Positions 17,415 to 27,007 of a DNA stretch of 64,000 nucleotides are shown here, piece by piece. The DNA lies in contig NZ_JAUSVL010000001.1 of assembly GCF_030814695.1 (NCBI RefSeq), positions 4,066,227 to 4,130,226 of the forward strand. The letters are read 5' to 3'. Position 1 is the stretch's first letter. Each line of letters begins with the position of its first letter. Source of the stretch: Oligosphaera ethanolica. GTDB lineage: Bacteria; Verrucomicrobiota; Lentisphaeria; Oligosphaerales; Oligosphaeraceae. The notes beneath the pieces are model-generated. The model worked only from the letters and a program-made list of their open reading frames with translations, did not search any database and was not told the origin of the DNA. A program made the position numbers and the translations under genes.

Positions 17415-17756
17415 ATGAAGCTGATCATTGCCTACATCAAGCCGGAGCGGTTGAATGCCGTAAAGCAGGAACTGTATGCCAGGGAAGTGTACAAGATGTC
17501 CGTGACCAACGCGCTTGGTTGCGGGCAGCAGAAGGGGTATGCCGAGTCGTATCGCGGCGTGATCTCGCAGGTGACGCTGCTGAAGAAAGTCCGGATATCC
17601 ATTGCGGTAAACGATAATTTTGTCGACACCACGATTGAAGGCATCATCGCTGGTGCCCGGACGGGGAAGATCGGCGATGGCAAGATTTTCGTGTTGCCGT
17701 TGGAACAGTGTATTCGGATCCGGACGGGCGAGACCGGTTCGGACGCTATTGGCTGA
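17415..17756 (+). CDS. glnK: PII-family nitrogen regulatory protein
   Basis: A 113-residue PII protein. It begins [18 protein letters not shown] and has the C-terminal signature [14 protein letters not shown] followed by [14 protein letters not shown]. The T-loop start [14 protein letters not shown] is conserved, but the following residues [11 protein letters not shown] replace the canonical AEYMVDFLPKV, so Tyr51, the GlnD uridylylation site, is a Ser. It lies 60 bp upstream of amtB in the same direction; PII proteins of GlnK type bind and block AmtB in response to 2-oxoglutarate and ATP/ADP. Uridylylation control is therefore unlikely here; direct ligand sensing is expected (inference). Confidence 0.95.
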   Translation: MKLIIAYIKPERLNAVKQELYAREVYKMSVTNALGCGQQKGYAESYRGVISQVTLLKKVRISIAVNDNFVDTTIEGIIAGARTGKIGDGKIFVLPLEQCIRIRTGETGSDAIG

Positions 17757-17816
17757 AGCGCCCTATCGGGGTGAGAGACATCAGACTGACACCACATAGA
17801 GAAAAGACCTACGACT

Positions 17817-19298
17817 ATGAGAACACATACGACACTGCTTGTATACTGCTCCCTTGCTTTACTCTTCATGATTGCGGTTGCGCGTGGCGCCGACGACGCG
17901 GCGTTGAACGCGGCGATTGACGCGGTGGGCGCTTCGCCCAGTACGCAGGCGAAAGCCGCACTGAATGCGGCGTCTGCGGCTTACCAGGCTGCTGCGGCGG
18001 CGGAACCGGCTGAGGAGGCACCTGGGGCCATTGCCATCACGGCGGCGGCGGACGAAGTAACCGATGTTGGCTTCAAGGTTGACAACTTATGGATCGCCAT
18101 TGCCGGCATGCTGGTCTTCATGATGCATTTAGGCTTTGCGATGGTCGAGTCGGGGCTATGCCGGGCCAAGAACTGCGTGAACATCCTGTTCAAGAACACG
18201 TTGACGCCGGCGATAGGTTTTCTGACCTTTACCGCGCTGGGCTTCGGGCTGATGTATCCGGGTGATCACTGGTTGTTGGGCAAGGTCGTTGGCTTTTGCG
18301 GGATGGGTGCGGCGCCGCAGTTTAAGGACCTGACAGCGGCGTATGGCGCTTCCTACACCTACTGGACGGATTTGTTCTTCCAGGGGATGTTCGCCGCGAC
18401 CTGTGCGACCATCGTATCCGGCGCGGTAGCGGAACGCATCAAGGTGAACGCCTATCTCATCTTCACCGTCTTGTACGCCATGATTGTGTATCCCATCATT
18501 GGCTCCTGGGGCTGGGGTGGCGGCTTCCTGGCGGATCTAGGCTTTCATGACTTTGCGGGTTCGACCTTTGTGCACAGCGTGGGCGGCTGGGGCGCGCTTG
18601 CTGGCGTGATGCTGTTGGGGTCGCGTTATGGCAAGTACACGCCGGACGGGGAAGCCCGGTTGATCATGGGGCACAACATGCCCATGGCGACGATTGGCGT
18701 GTTCCTGCTGTGGTTTGGCTGGTTCGGCTTCAACGGCGGTTCCGCGCTCAGCGCCGGTCCGGCGCAGCTGTCCTACGTGCTGATCACCACGATGCTAGCC
18801 GCGTCGGCTGGCCTGGTGGGCGCCATGCTGACCAGCTCGCTCCGGGATGGCAAGGCTGATTTGTCCATCACCCTCAACGGTTGTTTGGCTGGCCTGGTGG
18901 GCGTAACCGCTGGGGCGGATGTGGTGACCATCTGGTCGGCGATCATCATCGGCTTACTGGCTGGCGTGATCGTGGTTTTTGCGGTGTCGTTTTGGGACAA
19001 GCTGTTGCTGGACGATCCAGTGGGCGCGCTGTCGGTGCATTTGGTCTGCGGCGTGTTCGGCACCCTGGCGGTAGGAATTTTCCCGACCATCCCGCACACA
19101 TCATTCGCCTTCCTGCCGCAGTTGCTTGGCGTGGTGGCGGCGGCGGCGCTGGCCTTCCCGGCGGCCCTGCTGATTTTCTTCGTCATGAAGAAGACCATGG
19201 GCTTGCGGGTGACGCATGACGAGGAACTGCTGGGGCTGGACCTGGCCGAGCATAACAACGAAGCCTATCCCGACTTCCAGAGTTTCCTGACCAAGTGA
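17817..19298 (+). CDS. amtB: Ammonium transporter
   Basis: A 493-residue Amt family channel. A signal peptide (LLVYCSLALLFMIAVARGAD) and an Ala-rich periplasmic stretch precede about 11 membrane helices. Family landmarks are LGFAMVESGLCRAKN, the FFQGMFAATCATIVSGAVAE helix, the first twin His in STFVHSVGGWGAL, GWFGFNGGSAL and the second twin His in LSVHLVCGVFGTLAVG. The long N-terminal extension before the first helix is larger than in E. coli AmtB. It follows glnK and ends at a strong terminator. Confidence 0.96.
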   Translation: MRTHTTLLVYCSLALLFMIAVARGADDAALNAAIDAVGASPSTQAKAALNAASAAYQAAAAAEPAEEAPGAIAITAAADEVTDVGFKVDNLWIAIAGMLVFMMHLGFAMVESGLCRAKNCVNILFKNTLTPAIGFLTFTALGFGLMYPGDHWLLGKVVGFCGMGAAPQFKDLTAAYGASYTYWTDLFFQGMFAATCATIVSGAVAERIKVNAYLIFTVLYAMIVYPIIGSWGWGGGFLADLGFHDFAGSTFVHSVGGWGALAGVMLLGSRYGKYTPDGEARLIMGHNMPMATIGVFLLWFGWFGFNGGSALSAGPAQLSYVLITTMLAASAGLVGAMLTSSLRDGKADLSITLNGCLAGLVGVTAGADVVTIWSAIIIGLLAGVIVVFAVSFWDKLLLDDPVGALSVHLVCGVFGTLAVGIFPTIPHTSFAFLPQLLGVVAAAALAFPAALLIFFVMKKTMGLRVTHDEELLGLDLAEHNNEAYPDFQSFLTK

Positions 19299-19324
19299 CG
19301 CTGGACTTCGGCACCTAGCAGTGC

Positions 19325-19374
19325 AAAAAACAACCGGGCCCGCATTCGTGGTTGCGAATGCGGGCCCGGTTTTT
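19325..19374. terminator. Bidirectional intrinsic terminator
   Basis: A 16-bp perfect stem (19333-19348 with 19355-19370, loop TGGTTG) is flanked by AAAAAA on the left and TTTTT on the right. It can serve amtB from the left and the thioredoxin-like gene from the right. Confidence 0.92.
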
Positions 19375-19409
19375 GTCTGGCTGAGAATTATTAGTCAGCT
19401 CAGCAACAC

Positions 19410-19859
19410 TTATTTAGTGTTTTTTTTCAGGACAGCCTTAATACCTTCAACGTATTTTTCGGGTCCGCCGGGCTGGTAACCGAGTTGGCCGAGGATCTTT
19501 TCATTGTGGTCAATAAGAAAAATGGTAGGAAAACCTTCTACTTTGAACTGTTCGGCGAGTTTGCGGTTTTGGGCTTTGATGGCGTCGGCCTGAGTGCTGC
19601 GGCGCGGGAAGTCGGCCTTGAAGAGAATGAGATTGTCTTTGGCGTAGGTTTTAAAGGCGTCTTTGGCGAAGACTTCTTCGTCCAGCTTGATGCACCAGCG
19701 GCACCAGTCGGAGCCGGTGAAGTCAACAAGAATGGGCTTGTTGGCTTCTTTGGCGGCCTTTTTGGCCGCCTCAAAATCCTGCGACCAGCTGTCGTCAGCG
19801 GCAAAGGCGGGCAGGGCAAACAGAGAGCAGAGAGCGACCAGGGCGAGGAATTTTTTCAT
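19410..19859 (-). CDS. Secreted thioredoxin-fold protein
   Basis: A 149-residue protein with a clear Sec signal peptide (MKKFLALVALCSLFALPAFA, cleavage after AFA). The mature part is a thioredoxin_7/DUF255-like domain: KPILVDFTGSDWCRWC places the redox pair at Cys53 and Cys56, and VEGFPTIFLID holds the cis-Pro loop. Family members work as periplasmic thiol-disulfide proteins. CRWC is an unusual active-site dipeptide compared with CGPC. It stands alone between two leftward-neutral gaps; no operon partner is seen. Confidence 0.88.
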   Translation of the reverse strand: MKKFLALVALCSLFALPAFAADDSWSQDFEAAKKAAKEANKPILVDFTGSDWCRWCIKLDEEVFAKDAFKTYAKDNLILFKADFPRRSTQADAIKAQNRKLAEQFKVEGFPTIFLIDHNEKILGQLGYQPGGPEKYVEGIKAVLKKNTK

Positions 19860-20038
19860 GATGGACCTACTTTCGTTTTTAGTGAAACAACAATACTAGC
19901 ATAAGAAGAAGAATATCTAAGGCTAACTACTTCTAAGACTAAGGGAATAACGTATAGTTCCGTCGTGTGGATTGTCAATGCGCTGGAGCTATTTGGTGCC
20001 GTGTTGGCCGGCGAATTTGGTGTTGGTTGGGTGCTGGT

Positions 20039-23000
20039 TCATGACAGCAGGAAGCGCAGATCGTCGTGGGTCAGGCGTTTTTCGATGCTGTCCGCTGCGT
20101 CTTTACCGAGGATGGCGTTGGCGAGGCGGCGTTTTTGCTCTTGGAGTTTGAGGACTTTTTCCTCGACGGTGTCGCGGGTGACGACGCGGTAGGCGAAGAC
20201 GGGCAGGGTTTGGCCGATGCGGTAGGCGCGGTCGATGGCCTGGGCTTCGACGGCGGGATTCCACCAGGGGTCGAGGAGGAAGACATAGTCGGCGGCGGTG
20301 AGATTGAGGCCGACGCCGCCGGCCTTGAGACTGATAAGGAAGACCTGTTTGGCCGGGTCATTTTGGAAACTATTGACGAGTCCGGCGCGGTCTTTGGTCT
20401 GGCCGTCGAGGTAGCAGAAATCAATGTCGTTGCTGACGAGGCGGCGTTGCACGACGCGGAGGAAGCTGGTGAATTGCGAGAAGACGAGGGTTTTATGGCC
20501 GGCGTCAATGAGGGTAAGGAGGCGTTCTTCGACGAGGTCGAGTTTGGCTGAGCCCTCGTCGAGCCGTTTGTCATCCAGCAGCGCCGGGTGGCAGGCAGCC
20601 TGGCGGAGACGAAGGAGAGCGGCGAGGGCGTCGATGCTGCCGGTGGCGGCGCTGGTGGTTTTGGAGCTGTCCTTTTCGTCTTTGGCGAGGAGTGCCTGGC
20701 GGTAGAATTCCTTGAGTTCGTCGTATTCGCGGCGTTGTTGTTCGTCCATATCGCACCAGATGACCTGTTCGCTTTTTGGTGGCAGGTCTTTGGCGACCTG
20801 TTGCTTGGTGCGGCGGAGGATGAATGGCCTGACGCCCTGGCGCAGGCGTTGCAGGGCTTCGGGGGCGAGATTGCCGCCGGTGACGGTGGGGCCGCCGGGG
20901 AGTTTGGCGCCGACGAGGCCGGGGTTGAGGAAATCGAGTTGGCTGAAGAGCTCGCCGAGGTGATTTTCCATGGGCGTGCCGGTCATGACCAGCCGGTGGT
21001 TGGCTTTGATGACGCGGGCGGCGCGGGCGGTGGCGCTGTCGCGGTTTTTGATTGCCTGCGATTCGTCGAGGATGCAGTAGTCGAAGTGGACCTTGGCGAG
21101 TTTGATGGCGTCATTGCGGAGGGTGCCGTAGGTGGTGAGTACGAGATCGACGGCGGCGAAGGCGTCGGGACGGCATTGGCGGGTGGAACCGGCGTGGATG
21201 ACCAGGCGCAGTTGCGGTGCGAAGCGCGCGGCTTCGGCCTGCCAGTTGAAGAGCAGAGATTTGGGCATGACGATCAGGGATGGCCGGTGCTCGTCGGGGC
21301 GGCAGCGGCGGCTTTCCAGCAGTGCCAGGACCTGGACGGTTTTGCCGAGGCCCATGTCGTCGGCCAGGCATGCGCCCAGGCCGTTGCGCTGCATGTGGAG
21401 GAGCCAGCGCAGGCCGTCAAGCTGGTAGGGCCGTAGTGTGGCCTGGAAGGACGGCGGCAGGACATTGTCGCCGGGCGGCGGCGGCGCGGTAATGGTGGCG
21501 ACGCGTTGCCGGAAGCGCTCGTCGGCTTCGGCTTGGCGGTCCTGGAGCAGGGCGTCGACGATGGCGGCCTGTTCCTGGCGGAAGCGGAGCTTGTCGCTGA
21601 CGGCTTCACCGATTTCGGTGAGGACGGTGAAATTTTCGAGCCATTCGAGGGGGAGGATGCCGTAGGTGCCGTCGTCGAGGCGGACGGCGTGTTTGCCTTC
21701 GCGTTTAGCTTTGAGCAGCGTTGGCAGTGGGACGGTCATGCCGTCGAAGTCGGTATCGGCCTTGAGATCGAACCAGTCCATGCCGGACGAGAGCTGGGGT
21801 GTTTTCGGGGTTGGTTTGCGGTAGGTCTTGCCTTCGGCCTGGACGAGCCAGTCTTCCATGACGAGGGCGCGGACGCAGTCATCGAGGGCCGTCGGGTTAA
21901 GTTTCCAGCCGAGTTCTTCCTTGGCGGCGTTGCGATTCCAGCGGAAGCCGAGCTGTTTGAGGCGATCTCGTGCTTGGTCTTCGGCCAGTTGGTCGCGGAT
22001 GACGGTCGTGCCGGGCAGTCGGCCGGGGAGGCGGGTGGCGGCGTCTTGTTCATCACAGCGGGCGCCGTCGTAGTCGAAGGCTAGTTCGGCGTGGAGTTGT
22101 TCATGGCCGAGGTAGGTGAAGCGGGCGGTGCGCACGTAGAGCTGCGGGGTTGGGCGGATGCTGACGCGCTGGTGTCGGAGGGCTTCGGGCAACGCCGAGA
22201 GATCGAGATCGCTAGCCAGGGCGATCTGGTGGATTTTGGCGCGGGCGGCGTAGGCGTTGAGGGTGATGGCGCCGCGTTGGTGCAATTCCATGGCGAGCTG
22301 TGCGGCGCCGGCGAAGTCCACGGGTACGAACTCGTTTTGGCAGAGTGCGAAGCCGGCGGGGAGGAGCAGCTGGCAGTCGTTCAGGGCGATGCAGGTGTCG
22401 CTGAGCTGGATTTTGCCGGTGAATGTGAAGAGGCCATTGGCGGCGGGCTGGACCTCCAGGACGAAAGGCGCCGGGAGGGCATGAGCGGCTTGCGTCGGCA
22501 CGATGCCGTGCAGTTTTGCGGGCTTTTCCTTACTTGACAGCCAGCGCGCGCGGCGGGTTTCTGCGAGCATGGGCAGGACGCTGTCCAGTAGTGGGTTGGG
22601 TACGGTAGATGCCTGCGGGGGCTGTTTGGGGCTGCCCGGTGCGGCGTGGCCGGCGCTGGCTTTGGCTGCCCAGAGCAGCCTGAGCAGGTCGCGGTCGCTG
22701 ACTGTGGGCACGGCGGTTTCGCCTTCGGGCACGAAGGGCTGCGCTGGTGGCGGCGTGTCGCCCGGCGTGGCGTGTGGCCGCCACCAGGTTTCAATGACCA
22801 ATCCCTGGCCGTCAGCCGGCTGTTGTTCCAGGCGGATGACGTAGAGGATATCGATGGGCGTGTCGTCATTGAGGACGAAATTGGGCATGGGTGGCACGGC
22901 AGCGGCGTGTGTGGCCGCGGGGACGTCGTAGACGACGCGGGGCTGGTTGGCATCGGCACCAGAAAGGGTGGATTTGCCGCTGCGGCGCGGACGGGGGTGG

Positions 23001-23386
23001 CCTTCAAACTCGTAGTGCTTTTCCCCTGCTGGTTTTTTGTCGTCTTTCGGGCTGTGGTTCGGTATGGGTATGGCCTTGTTGACATTGCGCTTCAGGGCCA
23101 GGGCGAGGTCGTGGTTGTCCTGTGCGCTGAGGAGTGCCGCCCAGAGATGTTGGCAGAGAACGCCCTGCTGAAAGTCAGCGCATTCGCATTGAGGCTGGAG
23201 GACGTTGCCTGCAAGTTGGAGGGAGCAGGTGACGGTGCCATGATCGTCCTCGCATTCACAACAGATGCGGTCGGCACCGCCCCAAAGTTGCCGGCAATGC
23301 GCCTGGGCGATGAGAACGTCACCGAGGTCGCGCTGGGCAGCAGCGAAGTTATGGGCGAATTTATCGACGATATCGGCGGGCGGCAT
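20039..23386 (-). CDS. SWIM zinc-finger SNF2-family DNA helicase/translocase
   Basis: A 1,115-residue protein. Near residues 67-80 a SWIM zinc finger is seen (CECADFQQGVLCQH, CxC...CxH). The middle is a variable region including SNF2-associated beta-rich sequence. From about residue 655 the ATPase core follows: LRPYQLDGLRWLL, Walker A DDMGLGKT, motif II LDESQ, motif III MTGTPMEN, and the C-terminal lobe with LVFSQFTSFL, LISLKAGGVGLNLT, DPWWNPAVEAQAIDRAYRIG. This matches bacterial SWIM-SNF2 proteins such as RapA/HepA-related translocases; their cellular targets are mostly unknown. No methylase or defence gene lies beside it, so a defence role is not supported. The ATG at 23386 has no strong ribosome-binding site. 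Confidence 0.93.
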   Translation of the reverse strand: MPPADIVDKFAHNFAAAQRDLGDVLIAQAHCRQLWGGADRICCECEDDHGTVTCSLQLAGNVLQPQCECADFQQGVLCQHLWAALLSAQDNHDLALALKRNVNKAIPIPNHSPKDDKKPAGEKHYEFEGHPRPRRSGKSTLSGADANQPRVVYDVPAATHAAAVPPMPNFVLNDDTPIDILYVIRLEQQPADGQGLVIETWWRPHATPGDTPPPAQPFVPEGETAVPTVSDRDLLRLLWAAKASAGHAAPGSPKQPPQASTVPNPLLDSVLPMLAETRRARWLSSKEKPAKLHGIVPTQAAHALPAPFVLEVQPAANGLFTFTGKIQLSDTCIALNDCQLLLPAGFALCQNEFVPVDFAGAAQLAMELHQRGAITLNAYAARAKIHQIALASDLDLSALPEALRHQRVSIRPTPQLYVRTARFTYLGHEQLHAELAFDYDGARCDEQDAATRLPGRLPGTTVIRDQLAEDQARDRLKQLGFRWNRNAAKEELGWKLNPTALDDCVRALVMEDWLVQAEGKTYRKPTPKTPQLSSGMDWFDLKADTDFDGMTVPLPTLLKAKREGKHAVRLDDGTYGILPLEWLENFTVLTEIGEAVSDKLRFRQEQAAIVDALLQDRQAEADERFRQRVATITAPPPPGDNVLPPSFQATLRPYQLDGLRWLLHMQRNGLGACLADDMGLGKTVQVLALLESRRCRPDEHRPSLIVMPKSLLFNWQAEAARFAPQLRLVIHAGSTRQCRPDAFAAVDLVLTTYGTLRNDAIKLAKVHFDYCILDESQAIKNRDSATARAARVIKANHRLVMTGTPMENHLGELFSQLDFLNPGLVGAKLPGGPTVTGGNLAPEALQRLRQGVRPFILRRTKQQVAKDLPPKSEQVIWCDMDEQQRREYDELKEFYRQALLAKDEKDSSKTTSAATGSIDALAALLRLRQAACHPALLDDKRLDEGSAKLDLVEERLLTLIDAGHKTLVFSQFTSFLRVVQRRLVSNDIDFCYLDGQTKDRAGLVNSFQNDPAKQVFLISLKAGGVGLNLTAADYVFLLDPWWNPAVEAQAIDRAYRIGQTLPVFAYRVVTRDTVEEKVLKLQEQKRRLANAILGKDAADSIEKRLTHDDLRFLLS

Positions 23387-23525
23387 GGCGTGGAGTGAGG
23401 CAGGGTTGATGGGGGACGGTTGGGAATGACTATCGCCGCGCAGATTGCGGCGGCGTGGTTAGGTGGCGCGAGGCAGGCTCAAGCTAACGCCGCCTGCCTG
23501 AAAAGCAAACGCGGCCGGCGAAGAA

Positions 23526-23561
23526 GGACAGTGTGGACAGTGTGGACAGTGTGGACAGTGT
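23526..23561 (+). repeat. Four tandem 9-bp repeats (GGACAGTGT)
   Basis: Four perfect GGACAGTGT units in the 330-bp intergenic region 23387-23716. It is a third 9-bp array type sharing GGAC with the arrays at 6533 and 16942. The region holds no other recognised feature apart from the ribosome-binding site AGGAG before 23717. Confidence 0.93.
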
Positions 23562-23716
23562 GGGCGGGCGGGGCATTGTGTCCATTGTGACTCTGGCATA
23601 CGGGCTTACAAGCCGCTCGCTGCTCGCCGACGTTGGCGCTGGGCATGCGGGCGGTGTATGTTTTGCCTGCTGACGCGGTTGAGTAACGAGTATTAAGCAA
23701 GTGACAGGAGACGGCG

Positions 23717-26449
23717 ATGACACGACTGATTGCGGTATTGGGGATGGTGCTGGCCTTGGCGGCGGTGCAGGCGCAAGGCATCCGCTGGGATTTTGCGGAA
23801 GGCATGGACGGCTGGCGGGTAGGTCGGCATGTGGAGGGTCTGCGGGTCGAGGACGGCGTGCTGAAGGGTCGTGTGAGCGGACATGATCCGCAGTTGATAT
23901 CGCCGTTGTTTGCTCTCGCGCCGAATTATCGTCACGAGTTTGTGTGTCGGGTGAGAGTCAGTCGCGTCGCCGGCCAGGGCCAATTGTATTATACCGACAC
24001 GACCGAGGGGCCCTACGACGGCTTTGACGCCAAGCGGGTGCGGGGATTTGTGCTGACTGATACTCCCGACTGGCAGATTGTGCGCCTGCGGCCGTTCTGG
24101 CAGGGTGAGAAGCGCATTCAGCAGATTCGTCTTGATCTGATGCATGGCAATGACTGCGCTGGTGTGGAGTTCGAGCTGGATTGGCTGGCTATTGAGGAAG
24201 TCGCCGAGGGTGATTTCAGCAACGACCGGCGTTGGGACTTCAAGGGCAATCGCCATGACGCCTGGACGGTGGGCGCGGCCGGCTGGTTAGTGTCGCCCTA
24301 TCTGGCCATGACTGGCCGGTCGACATCCTGGGTGCTGGTGACCGTGCGTTCGGCGGCGCCGGCCTGGGCTGAACTGTCGTGGTTGTCACCCGCCAACAGT
24401 GGCAAGCCGGTGATCCCCTTTCTGGTGGTTGGCGACGACCGCGCGCATACCTACAGCATTCCATTGGGCACGCATCCCCAGTGGTCAGGCGAGGCACTGC
24501 AGTTGAGCGTTCAAGTCGTGCCTGAACATGAGGCGCCCTACGACCTGCAACGAGTCGAACTGGCGGCGAAGCCGCACGCCGAAGCGGATGTGCTGTGCCC
24601 ATACTTCGGGCCGGCGGAGTATCCTAACCGGGTGGGCAAGCGCAACCGCATGCTGCTGCGCTTGGACAATATCGGCCACGCGCCGGCGTCGGGGATGCTG
24701 CACTTTCGCGTGCATGACGGGGCGGTGCATCGCCTGGAGAAGGACGGCGAGCCGTTGCTGAGCATGGCCTGCGTATTGCCGGCGGATTTCAGTGAGACCT
24801 ACGAATTTGACGTGCTGTCGCAGACCGCCGGCGACGCTGTGGTTACGGTGGAATTCCAGGTCGGCGGTGAACTGCGGCAGCGCTGGACGGCGAAAGCCAT
24901 GGCGGTCACGGCGGCGCCAGCAGCGCCGCCGCCGGGCTCTTACGTTCCGGAGCCCAAGCCCGCGCAGACGGACTATCTGATCGGCTCCTATTACTACCCG
25001 GGTTATGGCACGAATCGGCAGTGGCGTGAAATGGCCTTGTATGCGCCGTGGACCAAGCCCGTGCTGGGTTACTACGACGAAGGCAACCCGGAGTGCATCG
25101 ACTGGCAGATCAAGTGGGCGACGGAGCACGGCGTTAATTTCTTTTTGGTGGACTGGTATTGGGAGGCCGGTCGGAATCACAACGAGCATTGGCTGGACGG
25201 CTTTGTGAAGGCGCGGCACAAGCAGCATTTCAAATGGGCGCTGATGTGGGCCAATCACAATCGCAAGGGCACACACAGCCGCGAAGACTGGATCGCGGTC
25301 ACCGAGCGCTGGCTGGAAAAGTATATTCGCACGCCGGAGTACCTGACGCTGGACGGCAAGCCGGTGGTCTTCATGTGGAGCCCGCGGAATATCCGCGAGG
25401 ATATGGGCGGGTCGGCGCCCTCGGCGGAGCTGCTGGCCTTGTCGGACCGCATGGCGCGGGACGCTGGGCTGCCCGGCATCGTGTTCTATGCCATGAACCA
25501 GGGCGGGCAAGCCCAGCTGGCGCAGGAGGGCTACGCCGGCTACACGACCTACCACTGGTTCGGTAATGCGCGGGAGACGTCGCGCAACAGCCGCTTCTTC
25601 GCCTACAAGGCTGTGGTCGATCAGGCGGCGGACAACTGGGACCGCACCGCCGCCGCCTGCGACGCGGCCGGACTGAAATTTTTGCCGGTGGCGGACACGG
25701 GCTGGGACGCGCGGCCGCGGCATGGCCTGAATACCTTCGTGATCTACGACCGCAGCGTGGCCGAGTTCACTCGGCACCTCAAGGACATGAAGACTTGGCT
25801 GGATCGCCGTGGCGAGAAGATGTTCGTACTTGGGCCGTGGAATGAATGGACTGAGGGCAGCTACATCGAGCCCTGTTCGGAGTTCGGTTTTGAGATGCTC
25901 CGGGCGATCCGCACGGTGTTTTGCACGGACGCCGGGGTGTCGGACGACCTTAGCCCGCAGGATATGGGGCTGGGCCCCTACGACTTCGAGTTGAACCTCG
26001 GCCAGATGCGTCAGGACAGCTGGGATTTTCGCGGTGGCCAGGAGCTCTTTGGCTGGGGCGCGCTGATGTACCTGGCTGATCTGCGGTTGACGCCGGCGGG
26101 GCTGGCGATGACCAGCGTCGGGCGGGACCCGGCGATTCGTTCCGGCGATGTGCGGCTGGATGCGCGAGCCTACACGGCCTTGGAAGTGACCATGGCCATC
26201 AAGCCGGCGCCGGGCGAGAAGGATTTTGCGGCGTTTTTCTGGGGGACTACCTTCATGCCGATCAACGGCGAAGCCAACGTGTCCTGCCCGCTGCATGCGG
26301 ACGAGGGCATGCACCGTTATCGTTTTGACCTGGCACAGCACCCCAAATGGCAAGGCACGCTAAGGCGCCTGCGCTTTGATCCCATCCAGGCCGGCGACCG
26401 CACGATCACGATTGAAAGCATCAAGTTGGTACCCGTTGCCAAGCCTTGA
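23717..26449 (+). CDS. Secreted WbsX/GH99-like glycoside-active protein
   Basis: A 910-residue protein with signal peptide (MTRLIAVLGMVLALAAVQAQ) and AGGAG before its ATG. An N-terminal carbohydrate-binding-like beta-sandwich (about residues 22-160) and a second beta-rich part precede a TIM-barrel domain from about residue 415 (YLIGSYYYPGYGTNRQW). Strand motifs HGVNFFLVDWYWE, KWALMWANHN, GKPVVFMWSPRNIRED and the C-terminal LGPWNEWTEGSYIEP (Asn709, Glu710, Glu713) are the pattern of the WbsX/GH99-like family, known as a glycosyltransferase-associated or endo-acting glycosidase-like family. A C-terminal beta domain closes the protein. Likely acts on polysaccharide outside the cytoplasm; substrate unknown. 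Confidence 0.8.
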   Translation: MTRLIAVLGMVLALAAVQAQGIRWDFAEGMDGWRVGRHVEGLRVEDGVLKGRVSGHDPQLISPLFALAPNYRHEFVCRVRVSRVAGQGQLYYTDTTEGPYDGFDAKRVRGFVLTDTPDWQIVRLRPFWQGEKRIQQIRLDLMHGNDCAGVEFELDWLAIEEVAEGDFSNDRRWDFKGNRHDAWTVGAAGWLVSPYLAMTGRSTSWVLVTVRSAAPAWAELSWLSPANSGKPVIPFLVVGDDRAHTYSIPLGTHPQWSGEALQLSVQVVPEHEAPYDLQRVELAAKPHAEADVLCPYFGPAEYPNRVGKRNRMLLRLDNIGHAPASGMLHFRVHDGAVHRLEKDGEPLLSMACVLPADFSETYEFDVLSQTAGDAVVTVEFQVGGELRQRWTAKAMAVTAAPAAPPPGSYVPEPKPAQTDYLIGSYYYPGYGTNRQWREMALYAPWTKPVLGYYDEGNPECIDWQIKWATEHGVNFFLVDWYWEAGRNHNEHWLDGFVKARHKQHFKWALMWANHNRKGTHSREDWIAVTERWLEKYIRTPEYLTLDGKPVVFMWSPRNIREDMGGSAPSAELLALSDRMARDAGLPGIVFYAMNQGGQAQLAQEGYAGYTTYHWFGNARETSRNSRFFAYKAVVDQAADNWDRTAAACDAAGLKFLPVADTGWDARPRHGLNTFVIYDRSVAEFTRHLKDMKTWLDRRGEKMFVLGPWNEWTEGSYIEPCSEFGFEMLRAIRTVFCTDAGVSDDLSPQDMGLGPYDFELNLGQMRQDSWDFRGGQELFGWGALMYLADLRLTPAGLAMTSVGRDPAIRSGDVRLDARAYTALEVTMAIKPAPGEKDFAAFFWGTTFMPINGEANVSCPLHADEGMHRYRFDLAQHPKWQGTLRRLRFDPIQAGDRTITIESIKLVPVAKP

Positions 26450-26469
26450 AGCGGGTTCGCGGTAATAGG

Positions 26470-26700
26470 TAAGTAACCACCCCGGTGTTTTCCCCACCGG
26501 GGTGGTTACTCCTATGAAACCCGTTGCCTGGTTAGCCCCCCATATGGGCGGCGGCGGGCCGTGGGTTTCCTGCAAATTGTCCCCGGTGTTTTCCCCACCG
26601 GGGTGATTACTCCTATGAAACTTGCCGCCTCGTTAGCCTCCCATATGTGCGGCGGCGGGCCGTGGGTTTCCTGCAAATTGTCCCAGCGAAGCGCCGGGGT
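26470..26700 (+). repeat. Repeat family R1, two tandem copies
   Basis: Two successive units each hold GGTTTCCTGCAAATTGTCCC and ACTCCTATGAAAC; CGGTGTTTTCCCCACCGGGG stands before each unit and the second unit ends in CAGCGAAGCGCCGGGGTG. Units are inverted relative to 9626-9745. The sequence between 26450 and 27007 is entirely such modules; no gene is seen. Confidence 0.85.
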
Positions 26701-26706
26701 GTGCAC

Positions 26707-26887
26707 TGACCGATTACGTCTCGCGGCCGTGGAGTGGGCGTCTCGCCCACTCCGACAAGACGGCTCATTAAACCGTCCTTGTCATCCACGCCGACCGTAC
26801 CCGGCCCGTCTCCGCCGCCCGCACGAGCCGAGCGCACAGCGGCTGGATGCCGCTGCTACTCTGGGCCTGCTATGACTCCGCTGCCGC
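26707..26887 (-). repeat. Repeat family R6, copy 2 (inverted)
   Basis: Nearly identical to the reverse complement of 9448-9626. It begins TGACCGATTACGTCTCGCGG and ends CTATGACTCCGCTGCCGC. Confidence 0.85.
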
Positions 26888-26996
26888 AAAGGTCGGCGGA
26901 AATCAAGGTCGAATGGTTGGGCGGCGACTGGCCGTGGGTTTCCTGCACATTGTCCCCGGTGTTTTCCCCACCGGGGTGTGCACTGACCGATTACGG
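26888..26996 (+). repeat. Repeat family R1, further copy
   Basis: It contains AAGGTCGGCGGAAATCAAGG, CGACTGGCCGTGGGTTTCC and CCGGTGTTTTCCCCACCGGG and ends CACTGACCGATTACGG, directly before the nuclease gene stop codon. Confidence 0.82.
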
Positions 26997-27007
26997 TTTG
27001 CGTTGCC

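Noticed and set aside
20066..23398. Plus-strand frames of 160-280 codons inside the SNF2 gene region
   Set aside because: Shadows of the helicase gene; no motifs, and frames break repeatedly.
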